64,000 nucleotides of DNA, taken from NCBI GenBank assembly GCA_947627575.1, contig CANQWN010000001.1, positions 62,001 through 126,000 on the forward strand. The letters run 5' to 3'. The DNA is from an uncultured Clostridia bacterium. GTDB taxonomy: Bacteria > Bacillota > Clostridia > Christensenellales > Borkfalkiaceae. Below the pieces are notes generated by a model. It was given only the letters and a program-made list of their open reading frames with translations. It was not told the DNA's origin and ran no database searches. Positions 29,877-39,500 of the stretch are shown here, piece by piece (position 1 is the stretch's first letter; every line of letters begins with the position of its first letter). The translations under genes and the position numbers were made by a program.

Positions 29877-30563
29877 ATGAAAAATCTTAAAGGCAAAAAA
29901 GTTGCTGTTTTCGGCGACAGCATAATGTACGGTTCGGGCAACGGCGGGCGCGGCGTTGCGGAATATGTTGCCGAAGCGACGGGCGCGGAGTGCGTAAAGT
30001 ACTGCATAGGCGGCGCGCGCGTAGGCTACCGCGAGGGCAAAAGCTGGGTCGTGGAACAGGTGAAAAAGGCGATAAACGAAAATTGCACGGCACAGCTTAT
30101 AATTTTCGACGGGTTTACCAACGATTGCAATTTAAGCGGCGGCAGTTCTGTTCCCGACGTGCCTTTGGGCGAGATGACCGAAGGTTTCGACGGGTTCGAT
30201 ATTTTTGCCGTGAAGAAGGAAAATACGCAATTTTCCCGCTGTTTGGAGGAAGTTATCGCCGCTTTCCGCAAATATTTCGTCGGGGCGAAACTGCTTTTCG
30301 TCCGTCCGCACAAGATGGGCAGGCGTGACGCGCAGTTGCAGAAAATTTACGGCGAACGCGCCGTTGAAATCTGCAAAAAGTGGGGCGTTGCCGTCGCAGA
30401 TATATATACGGACAGCGATATGGATACTTTCGTACCCGAACAGCGCGATATGTACACGGGCGATACGTACGGATGGGGCAGGGGAGACGCCACACATCCC
30501 AACGCCGCCGGATATACGCAAAAATATATGCCCCTGATTTTAGAGGCAATAAATAAAATTTGA
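29877..30563 (+). CDS. SGNH/GDSL hydrolase
   Basis: VAVFGDSIMYGSGNG block I; DATHPNAAGY block V. Confidence 0.82.
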   Translation: MKNLKGKKVAVFGDSIMYGSGNGGRGVAEYVAEATGAECVKYCIGGARVGYREGKSWVVEQVKKAINENCTAQLIIFDGFTNDCNLSGGSSVPDVPLGEMTEGFDGFDIFAVKKENTQFSRCLEEVIAAFRKYFVGAKLLFVRPHKMGRRDAQLQKIYGERAVEICKKWGVAVADIYTDSDMDTFVPEQRDMYTGDTYGWGRGDATHPNAAGYTQKYMPLILEAINKI

Positions 30564-30571
30564 GGTGAAGT

Positions 30572-31195
30572 ATGAAAGTTTTGCTTTTAAACGGCAGCCC
30601 GCACGAAAAGGGTTGCACTTATACCGCGCTTGCGGAAATATCCAAATGGCTTAAAGCTCAGGGCGTGGACAGTGAAATAGTATGGCTCGGCAACGGCGCG
30701 GTGCGCGGTTGTATAGGTTGCGGCGGTTGCAATGTGCGCGGCAAGTGCGTTTTCGACGACGACCCGCTTAACGCCATAGCCGAAAAAGCCAAAACCGCGG
30801 ACGGCTACGTTTTCGGCGCGCCCGTTCATTACGCCTCGCCCAACGGCGCAACGATAGCGGTAATGGATAGGTTGTTTTACAGCGCGGGCGCGCATTTCAG
30901 ATATAAACCCGCGGCGTGCATAGTTTCCGCCCGCCGCGCCGGCACAACCGCTTCTTACGACGTGCTTAACAAGTACATAGGCATAAACAATATGATTCAG
31001 GTTCCCTCGTGCTATTGGAATATGGTTCACGGCAACACCCCCGAAGAGGTGTTGAAGGACGAAGAGGGGCTTAACATTATGCACGCGCTTGCCAACAATA
31101 TGGCGTGGCTGTTGAAATTGCTTGAAAGCGCAAAGGGCACCCCGCTTGAACGTCCCGAAGGCGTGCCCAAAATCCGCACCAATTTCATTCGCTGA
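30572..31195 (+). CDS. NADPH-dependent FMN reductase / flavodoxin-fold protein
   Basis: VLLLNGSPHEKGCTYTAL; CIGCGGCNVRGKCVFDDD; APVHYASPNG. Confidence 0.88.
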   Translation: MKVLLLNGSPHEKGCTYTALAEISKWLKAQGVDSEIVWLGNGAVRGCIGCGGCNVRGKCVFDDDPLNAIAEKAKTADGYVFGAPVHYASPNGATIAVMDRLFYSAGAHFRYKPAACIVSARRAGTTASYDVLNKYIGINNMIQVPSCYWNMVHGNTPEEVLKDEEGLNIMHALANNMAWLLKLLESAKGTPLERPEGVPKIRTNFIR

Positions 31196-31220
31196 CGAAG
31201 TTGCCAAAGGGCAAAATAAA

Positions 31221-31256
31221 CGCGGCTGAACGTTTGTAAACGTTCAGCCGCGTTTT
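31221..31256. terminator. Terminator between convergent genes
   Basis: CGCGGCTGAACGTTTGTAAACGTTCAGCCGCG followed by TTTT. Confidence 0.75.
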
Positions 31257-31276
31257 CATACAATAAATTTTTGAGG

Positions 31277-32608
31277 TTAGGGCGTAACCCTGTTTATATC
31301 TCTCGGGAACATAGCCGCGTTTCGTATATTTTTAAAGCCCAGCAGGTGCATGGTAAGCCTTTCAAGCCCCAACCCCAAACCGCCGTGAGGCGGCGCGCCG
31401 TATTTGTGAAGCATAAGGTAGGTTTCAAATTCTTCCGGGTTCATTCCCAGCCTTTTCATCTTTTCAACCTGCATATTGTAATCGTGTATTCTCTGCCCGC
31501 CGGAAGTTATTTCTATCCCCCTGAACAGCAGGTCGAACGACAGCGTAACTTCGGGGTCCTCCGGGTCGTCCATAGTGTAAAAAGGTCTCTTTTTGGATAA
31601 GTAATGGGTTACGAACAGAAAATCGGAATTAAATTGCTGTTTTGCCCACTTGCCCAAAAACGCCTCTTCCTCGGGTTCAAAATCCTTCATATCCGTTATG
31701 TTTTTCAGTTTTTTAACGCACATTTCCTTTGCGTCTTTAAACCTTATGCAGGGTATAGAGGTAATTTCCGGTATATCCGCTTTAAGCATTTCAACTTCCG
31801 CCGCATATTCCGTTTTAAGCAGGTTCATTATATATTTCAACACGCCCGTTTCGGTGTTCATAATATCCGTAAAGCTATCGATGAACCCCATTTCAAAGTC
31901 CATTGAAATATATTCGTTCAGGTGCCTGCAAGTATCGTGGTGTTCCGCGCGGAAAACGGGCGCAATTTCAAACACTCTTTCGTATACGGGCACAAGCGCC
32001 TGCTTGTAAAGCTGCGGGCTTTGCGCAAGGAACACCGTTTTGCCGAAGTAATCCAGCTTAAACACGTTTGTTCCGCCTTCCGCCCCCGCAAAATTTATTT
32101 TAGGCGTGTGAATTTCGGTAAACCCTTCGCCCTGCAAATATTCCCTGAATCCGCGCTGAATCCCTTCCTGCAACTTAAAAACAGCCCTTTCTTTGGGGTT
32201 TCTCAACGTAACGGGTCTGTTGTCAAGGTTCACAGCCAAATCGCAGTTTACCTGTTTTTTGGAAATAACCACGGGCGGAATGGCGGCGGGGGAGGAGATT
32301 ATTTCGATATTGTGAATCTGCAACTCAAATCTTTCGCTTCCGTCGCGCGTTTCGCTTTTAACTATTTTCCCCGTAACTTTTGCGGCGGCTTGTTCAACCA
32401 CCTTATCGCTTAACCTGAAATCTGAAAATTCGGGCGAATATACGCACTGTATAAGTTCCCTTGCCGTTCTTAAAAGAATGAACGCAAAATCAGACATTTC
32501 CCTTATGTTATGGATAAACCCTTTAACCGTGGCAACTTCGCCTTCGTGCCGTTTAAATTCGCTATAAGGCAAAGAAGTGCAAACGATATTGCCGTCAATT
32601 TCCTGCAT
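31277..32608 (-). CDS. aspS: Aspartate--tRNA(Asp/Asn) ligase, archaeal-type
   Basis: 443 aa class II aaRS; FTEIHTPKI, FRAEHHDTCRHLNEYISMDFE, GGLGLGLERLTMHLLG. Confidence 0.9.
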   Translation of the reverse strand: MQEIDGNIVCTSLPYSEFKRHEGEVATVKGFIHNIREMSDFAFILLRTARELIQCVYSPEFSDFRLSDKVVEQAAAKVTGKIVKSETRDGSERFELQIHNIEIISSPAAIPPVVISKKQVNCDLAVNLDNRPVTLRNPKERAVFKLQEGIQRGFREYLQGEGFTEIHTPKINFAGAEGGTNVFKLDYFGKTVFLAQSPQLYKQALVPVYERVFEIAPVFRAEHHDTCRHLNEYISMDFEMGFIDSFTDIMNTETGVLKYIMNLLKTEYAAEVEMLKADIPEITSIPCIRFKDAKEMCVKKLKNITDMKDFEPEEEAFLGKWAKQQFNSDFLFVTHYLSKKRPFYTMDDPEDPEVTLSFDLLFRGIEITSGGQRIHDYNMQVEKMKRLGMNPEEFETYLMLHKYGAPPHGGLGLGLERLTMHLLGFKNIRNAAMFPRDINRVTP

Positions 32609-32718
32609 AAATAAAAGCCTCGCAACGTTTTTTAATAATTTTACGGCTTTTTACCTTAAAAATCAAGTAATAAACCCCCACAATAAAATAAAATTCCAAA
32701 CTAACCTTTAATTACCTC

Positions 32719-32747
32719 TTGCATTATCGCCCAAACGGTGCTATAAT
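32719..32747 (+). promoter_or_regulatory. Sigma-A promoter of the candidate 6S RNA
   Basis: TTGCAT - 17 nt - TATAAT. Confidence 0.7.
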
Positions 32748-32753
32748 GTATAT

Positions 32754-32932
32754 ACAAAATTTCTGCGGTGTTCGTGGTATGGGAAATTCGTAATCCACAA
32801 AAATTTTCAGGGAACGTTTCGTTTGCGGAAATAGGCAAGGTCTGTTTGGTCGGAAAGTCTGATGTTTCGCTTCGGCGTACCCACCTGCGAGAAGCGGGTT
32901 AATACTTTTTCATACCACGGCACAGGCGGATT
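32754..32932 (+). ncRNA. ssrS: Probable 6S RNA
   Basis: Terminal stem GTGTTCGTGGTATG / CATACCACGGCAC closes a ~160-nt largely double-stranded RNA with an internal CCTGCGAGAAGCGGGTTAATAC segment. Confidence 0.6.
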
Positions 32933-32988
32933 TACGCGGTTGCATTACGGTGCAACCGCGTAAATCTTAATAAAGCAAAGGATAAAAA

Positions 32989-33519
32989 ATGAACGTTTGG
33001 CACGAAATACCTCCCGATCTTGTCACCCCGCGCCTTTTCGACGCGCTTATCGAAATACCCAAGGGCAGTAAAACCAAGTACGAGCTGGATAAGCGTACGG
33101 GTCTGCTCCGCCTCGACAGGATACTGTACACTTCTACGGTCTATCCCGCAAATTACGGCTTTATCCCCTTAACGTACGCCGCCGACGGCGACCCGCTGGA
33201 CGTGCTTGTCCTTTCCGCAGAACCCGTTCTGCCTATGACGCTTGTTTCCTGCTCGCCGATAGGCGTGATAAAAATGGACGACGGCGGCAAATCCGACGAA
33301 AAGATTATCGCCGTAGCCGTAGGCGACCCCACATACCGTTCCTGCAAAAGCCTTAAAGACTTGCCTTCCCACGTTTTCGAGGAAATGTCGCACTTTTTTG
33401 AAGTGTACAAAACCCTTGAAAATAAGCACACCGCGGTAAAGCGCATAGGCGGGGTAGAGGAGGCACGGCTTGTTATTGCCGATTGCATAAAAGCCTACGC
33501 CGAAAAATTTCCCCGCTGA
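32989..33519 (+). CDS. ppa: Inorganic pyrophosphatase
   Basis: IEIPKGSKTKYELDKRTGLLRLDRILYTSTVYPANYGFIP; DGDPLDVLV. Confidence 0.95.
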   Translation: MNVWHEIPPDLVTPRLFDALIEIPKGSKTKYELDKRTGLLRLDRILYTSTVYPANYGFIPLTYAADGDPLDVLVLSAEPVLPMTLVSCSPIGVIKMDDGGKSDEKIIAVAVGDPTYRSCKSLKDLPSHVFEEMSHFFEVYKTLENKHTAVKRIGGVEEARLVIADCIKAYAEKFPR

Positions 33520-33610
33520 AATTTCGCCCGCCGCGCCTTAATTTTTCTTTCGCGCGCCCGCGCTTATATATTGTTTAGTTTATACCATATAATATATATA
33601 ATGTCAGCCC

Positions 33611-33655
33611 GCCGCGACGGCAAGCCTTTGCAGGCTTCCCGTCGCGGCATTTTTT
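33611..33655 (+). terminator. Rho-independent terminator after ppa
   Basis: GCCGCGACGGCAAGCCTTTGCAGGCTTCCCGTCGCGGC then ATTTTTT. Confidence 0.75.
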
Positions 33656-33689
33656 GCAATTTGCAATCCCCGCCAAACATTCTGCGCCC

Positions 33690-34141
33690 CTAAATATGGC
33701 GAAGAAGGACGAGCGCGGACTTCTCAAAACAGCACAGTGCGCTGTTTTGCCGCGCGAGATGAGTGAGCACCTAATTCCCGCGCGAACGGTGCCCGAACAC
33801 GGCGTTGCCCTTACGCCGCGTGAGAAAGTAGTCCTTAAATCACGAAAAATTTGCGCCTTATTATAAGATATTTTTATAATAAGGTGCGCAAACCGTCGCT
33901 ATGCTCGGGCGCAGGGCGCGCAACCGCCCGAGATTTTTGTGAACTTCCCAAATAATTCACGGCGCAAGCAAAACCACGCTTTTGCGCCGCGCAACCCAAT
34001 TTGCGAACCCTTTCGCCTGAGCGAGGTGAATGACTGCGATTATATATTCGTGCGCCCTTAAATATCGCAGTCAGAGGACGAGTAGTCCTTAACTCACGAA
34101 AAATGTAAACGTCCGCAAAGACGTTTACATTTTTGTGAACT
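33690..34141. repeat. Hairpin-dense intergenic region with mosaic repeated motifs
   Basis: AGTAGTCCTTAA(A/C)TCACGAAAAAT near 33827 and 34087; GCGCCC(C/T)TAAATAT near 33685 and 34055; several strong inverted repeats. Confidence 0.75.
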
Positions 34142-34225
34142 CTCTATTTTTGCTCTCCCCAAACAAAAATTTTTATTATTTTTGAGATAGAAAAACAAAT
34201 TAGGTTATTTAATCTCAAAATAGTC

Positions 34226-34254
34226 TTGACAACGAATATTTAAAGTGATAAAAT
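34226..34254 (+). promoter_or_regulatory. Promoter of lipoprotein gene
   Basis: TTGACA - 17 nt - TAAAAT. Confidence 0.65.
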
Positions 34255-34274
34255 CTATGTGTCGAATAACGGAA

Positions 34275-34327
34275 TTTTATTTGCCGAAACTGCAAATAAA
34301 AGGTGGCGGAACTGCGTTCCGCCACCT
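34275..34327 (+). promoter_or_regulatory. Two adjacent 5'-UTR hairpins
   Basis: TTTTATTTGC-cgaaact-GCAAATAAAA directly followed by AGGTGGCGGAA-ctgcg-TTCCGCCACCT; no T-run. Confidence 0.6.
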
Positions 34328-34388
34328 ATAAACACGTAATTGCAAATACTTTTCCGCAAATTAGACGAAAATAACCATGGAGGGTAAA

Positions 34389-36542
34389 ATGAAAAATTTC
34401 AAACGCGTACTGTTTTCCCTCCTTGCCGCCGTTATGGTATGTATAATACCTTTCGGCGTCGCCTGTAAAGGTTGCAAGGAAGAAGACAAAAAGCCCGCTA
34501 CTAATTCCGTCTATCTCGCCAATTTGAGAATAGATTCAAGCGCGGCAAAAACCTTATACGATTTGGGTGAAGAGTTCACCTCGGAAGGCTTGGTGGTAAC
34601 GGCGGTAATGTCTGACGAAACCGAAAAAGACGTTACGTCCTCCGCCACGATAGATTCTTCCGCCTATAACAAGGATGCAGTGGGTGAATACCAGATAGGG
34701 GTTACTTACGAGGAAAACAGCGTAATCAAAAACGGCACATACACAGTAACTGTCGAAGATAAAGTTTTATACGACGGTTTGGTTATCAGTTTTGCTGACG
34801 GTTATTCCGATACGGTAGTACTTGACGGCGAAACCACGGCTTCTGTCGATTTAACAAAGATAACTGTTAAGGAGATAAATGAGGACGGCACCGAGGGCGG
34901 CGTTGTAACACCCGATTCCATCAAGGTATATCAGGGCTTGACCGAAAAAACCGCAACCGAAAACGTTGTAAGCGGACTTGCCGAGGGCATCTATCAGATA
35001 GTTGTTGAAAAGCCTTCCGACAGAAACGATGGCTACATGCGTAAGGGTATGCGCAACTTCTATGTTGTGGATAATCTTGATTCCCTCACGCTTGCCGCGG
35101 AAGCTGTAAAAACTCAATCCGCAGGCGCTAACACAATGAAGGCTACGTGGATATTCACCGCAACCTTCACAAGCGGCAAAACGCAGGACGTAACCGAAAA
35201 CGTAACTTACGATCCCGATGTTGACACCAAGAATGTAGGTACAAGAACAACCGTAGCGTCCTATAAGTTTGTAAATGTTAAGGACGAAACAACAACCAAA
35301 ACGGTTTCAATAGAGTATACGATAGAAGAAAATGCGGGTGCAACCGCGATAAGTTGGCTTGTTAGCGATACGGCGCAAGATCCTGAACCTGAAATCAGTA
35401 GCGGAACGGCTATTGAAGATAATGTGCTGTTTAAAGTTACCGCAGAAACAAACGTTAAATACAGCATAGGCAAAAATGCTACTAAAGGTGTAGGTAATAC
35501 AAGTAAGGCTGTAACCGTAACTTTGCAGGACAATTCTTCGCATACTTTCAAACGCGGTATTCAAACAGCGTCCGATACTGCCGGTTCAAGCGACGGCGGT
35601 GTGACGGGCGTTAATTCGGATGCATATATCTTTACAGCCAAACAGGATATTACTTTGCGCCTTTATATGGTATTCTCAAATAGCAGTTTCAACAGCGACA
35701 GACAACACACTTTCACTTATCAAATCAACAGTAACGCTGCAACTACTACCACGAAGTACACAAAGAGACAAGACGCAAATAATTTGCCTGAAATTTCGCT
35801 TAAAGCAAACGATGTCCTTAAAATTTATGCAACCAATTATGCATTTAAACATAATGATGAAACCAGCAGTGATGATCCGCAGGCAGGTAGGCTTTGGCTG
35901 TTCGGTGCGGAAGCTACGGGCGTAGGCGGTACGGCACAAGCCGCATCCAACACGTTTGATTTGGCAGAACTTGAAGCTAATATTTTGGAACGCGTAAAGA
36001 AGTTGTCCACTAACGAAAACCCCAATAACAATAGCGCCCCTTATTACACCGGCGATACGTTGGGCGACAAAATACAGCTTGAAGCCAGCGACTTTGAAGG
36101 CGATAAAAACGGCTTTATAACTTTCTTGACGGCAGGCACAAGTAAGAGTTCTCAATACAGACACGATGCTCAATGCATAGAAATCAAGGGCGACAGGTTG
36201 CAGTTCACCCTTTCCAAACCCGGCACAATAACAATTGTTTGCTCGTCCACCGGCACTAAGGCTGGTAGTAATGAATCCGACATTGCGCTTAAAGACGCAA
36301 GCGGAAGTTATATGACAGCCACAGGCGGAACCGATGCAACTACAACAGGTTATTATACCGTAACCAATACGACAAAAGTTACAATAACGTTTGAAAATTT
36401 GCCGGCGGGGACTTATACGTTGACGGCAGGCACAACTACACACGATAGGGGTGCGCGTATACACGGAATTACTGTTGAAGAAACCGCACCCGCGGCGGCT
36501 TCCGTATCGGTGTTGTACCCTGTAATTATCAAAAAATATTAA
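34389..36542 (+). CDS. Secreted lipoprotein with bacterial Ig-like domains and a C-terminal beta-rich module
   Basis: Signal peptide with lipobox FGVAC; 'LYDLGEEFTSEGLVVTAVMSDETEKDV' Ig-like. Confidence 0.75.
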   Translation: MKNFKRVLFSLLAAVMVCIIPFGVACKGCKEEDKKPATNSVYLANLRIDSSAAKTLYDLGEEFTSEGLVVTAVMSDETEKDVTSSATIDSSAYNKDAVGEYQIGVTYEENSVIKNGTYTVTVEDKVLYDGLVISFADGYSDTVVLDGETTASVDLTKITVKEINEDGTEGGVVTPDSIKVYQGLTEKTATENVVSGLAEGIYQIVVEKPSDRNDGYMRKGMRNFYVVDNLDSLTLAAEAVKTQSAGANTMKATWIFTATFTSGKTQDVTENVTYDPDVDTKNVGTRTTVASYKFVNVKDETTTKTVSIEYTIEENAGATAISWLVSDTAQDPEPEISSGTAIEDNVLFKVTAETNVKYSIGKNATKGVGNTSKAVTVTLQDNSSHTFKRGIQTASDTAGSSDGGVTGVNSDAYIFTAKQDITLRLYMVFSNSSFNSDRQHTFTYQINSNAATTTTKYTKRQDANNLPEISLKANDVLKIYATNYAFKHNDETSSDDPQAGRLWLFGAEATGVGGTAQAASNTFDLAELEANILERVKKLSTNENPNNNSAPYYTGDTLGDKIQLEASDFEGDKNGFITFLTAGTSKSSQYRHDAQCIEIKGDRLQFTLSKPGTITIVCSSTGTKAGSNESDIALKDASGSYMTATGGTDATTTGYYTVTNTTKVTITFENLPAGTYTLTAGTTTHDRGARIHGITVEETAPAAASVSVLYPVIIKKY

Positions 36543-36563
36543 GCGGGGAGGTAATAAAGAATT

Positions 36564-39500
36564 ATGGTTAAAAATAAAAGTAAAAAATTAATTTCGGCTA
36601 TTGCCGCGCTCGCATTATCCGCAACAACCGCGTTCGGCGTTGCGGCGGCGGTAAGAAACAACGGCGTAAATAAGGCAATACCCCAAATGCCCGCCGCGGC
36701 TTTCGCGCAGACGGTTACGGGCGACGTATACTATGTTTCCGCAGACGTTGACCCCGGTGTAGACGGCGAGGTAAACAATCCCGCAAAGCCCTTCCAGTTT
36801 ACAAATCTGGTAGGGCAGGGCAGTAAACTTAAACCCGGCGACGTAGTTGTCGTTCCCACGGGCGATTTCAATACCGACCAAAAGATCGATATCTTGTGTA
36901 ACGGCACATATAACGCTTATATCACTTTTGTAAACGCTTCCTGTTGGGACGCGGCTACCAAAACAATAAGCGAGGAGCCGCCCGAACAAAGCGCAACGTT
37001 AAAATTCTACGAACAGCAATTTGACAGCTCTAACCGCGGCGTAAGGATTATAGGCGACTATATCCGCTGGTACGGCATAGACATTGCAGGCGCGGGCGAT
37101 AACGGTATGCTTATAAACGGCAGTTACAACATAGTTGAATATTGCCAGTTCTATGATAACCGCGATACGGGCTTACAGCTTGCAAGGTTTGAAGAGGCGC
37201 AGACCAACGTAAAGGATTGGCCTCATTACAACCTTATCAAAAACTGCACCTCGTTCAACAACTATGATAACGAAACTTACGGTGAAAATGCCGACGGCTT
37301 TGCGGCAAAACTTACGGTTGGTTACGGCAACGTATTCGACGGCTGTATAGCATACCGCAACTCTGACGACGGTTGGGACTTGTTCGCCAAACCCGAATCG
37401 GGCAGCATAGGCGCGGTTATCCTCTATAACTGCGTGGCGTTTGAAAACGGCTTTATTGCCGAACCGCAAGCTACTTTCAACGCTAAATTCTCTAAATTCA
37501 ATTCCGAAAAAGCCGAACAGAAAACCGATAAAGACGCTTACGGCGACGAAAAGTATACCACCCGTGACGGCGACGGCAACGGCTTCAAGTTGGGCGGCTC
37601 TACAATGGTAGGCGACGTTGTTGTTGTAAACAGCCTTACGTTCCACAACAGAATGCACGGCGTAACCGACAACAGCAACCCCGGCGTTATCCATATCGAA
37701 GGTATAACCTCCTACGATAACGGGCGTGACGTACAGAACGATAAAAACGCCGCAAACTATGGGCAGATTCTTGCAACCGGTTCCGATACGGACAGCGGAC
37801 ACGGCAACGTAGACCTTGCCCGTCAGCTTTACAGCTATAACAACATTATCGATACCCTTTCTGTGAAGAGTTCAAGCGTTACGGGGCTTTCCGCAGACGC
37901 GTACCGCGCTTCCGTAAGGAACAGCTTGTTGGGCACGGGCACCAAGTCCAATGTAGACAAAGCTCACCTTATAGACGGCAAGTTAGACTGCAACACCAAG
38001 GGCGATGTAGACCGTGTTGATAACAGCGGCAACCCCGTATATATAAATATCACCACCGGCACTTCCGACGTAGACGCGCCCGCCCCCGAAGCCGTATTTG
38101 AACAGCTTCCCGTTACGTGGGCTTCAGAACCGGCATCCATAGGTTATGTTTTCTCCGGTAAGGCTAACACCACCGTGCATCAAACTTGCCGCAATGACGA
38201 CGGTTCGATAAATATGGGCAATATCCTTAAAATCAAATCTGATTTTACTTACAATCAGATAGGAGAGGAAAATATAGGCGCGCGCCTTTCCGAAACCAAC
38301 TATGAAGCATATCCTCACTTCAAGATGGATAACAAGTTCACGGGCGACATAGCCAACGCGGAAGCGGCAGTGCTTGACGTAGCTAAAAAGGTTGTTACCA
38401 TAGCTACCGACCTTGACGCAACTTATCAGAACTTCCCCGTGCCTTGCCTTATGGAAAACTGCACGATAGAGTGGGAATCCGCAGATCCCACCGTGCTTGA
38501 AGTAGGCACCGATCAGATTATTTCGTTCTCGCAGACGGTATACAAGACGATAATCGTTCACCGTCAGGCGGACGCGGATAAAACCGTAAAACTTACGGCG
38601 CACATCAGCGTAAACAATTCCACCGTAACGGGCGACGTTGATTTCAACGTAACCGTTATAAAGGCGGATCCCCGCGTAGGGCAGGTAACCGTAGTAACTT
38701 CCAAGGGACAGACCGTAAAGGACGGCGAAAGCATAATTATCGACCAGCACACCGTTATGACCGAACCCGAAGTTGTGGTATATGACGCTTCCAACTATAA
38801 CGGGCTTGTGCTTGATAAAGATTTGTACGATCTGGAAACGGAATATCAGTTTGCGCCTTCGGCTACAAGAACATTTTCCGTAGTTAAGGGCTTCACCCCT
38901 TCCGCGGCGGGCGTATTCAAAATCACCCACACGGCAACCCTTAAAGCCGACCCCACCAACGTGAGGACGATGTCTTACAGCATTTATCCCGCCAGCACCA
39001 CCGACGAAAACGATTTCGGCAACGACGTATCCGTTACCGTAAACCGCGGCGGATTTGCAATTACCGGTACCCCCGGCATAGCAAAGGGCGCTTTGTATGC
39101 GGTATCCGTTGCAGATAAAGATGCGGCAGACGCAATCAACGTAACCAACATTAAGGAAGCGGCAGGCGTTCAAAGATATGATTATGAAGCCAGCTACCTT
39201 GAAAATATTCCTTTCACGCAGGCTAACTCTTCCGCATACTATGTATGCTTTGCGTTGGCTAACACCCACGGCGATATAACTCACGTTCATCAGGCTCAGA
39301 TTTATGTTCAGAACATAACCACCGCCGAAGAATTTATGGACGTTGCAAAGGGTAGCGAAAGCGCGGACGACACTTCGGCTTCAACCATCTACCTGCTTAC
39401 CGGCGATATCGATTTCAGCGGCAAAACCGTAAACGCAAGCGGCTCGTTCAAAGCTCTGCTTAACGGCAACGGGCACACCATAAGCAATATCACCACCACA

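Noticed and set aside
33654-33866. 70-aa ORF after ppa
   Set aside because: Overlaps several strong inverted repeats in an intergenic region; no RBS or domain signature.
38124-39290. 388-aa antisense ORF inside the pectate lyase gene
   Set aside because: Antisense shadow of a well-supported CDS; Tyr/Val/Gly-rich composition typical of reverse frames. The same applies to 25086-26114, 51212-52159 and 5042-5692 minus.
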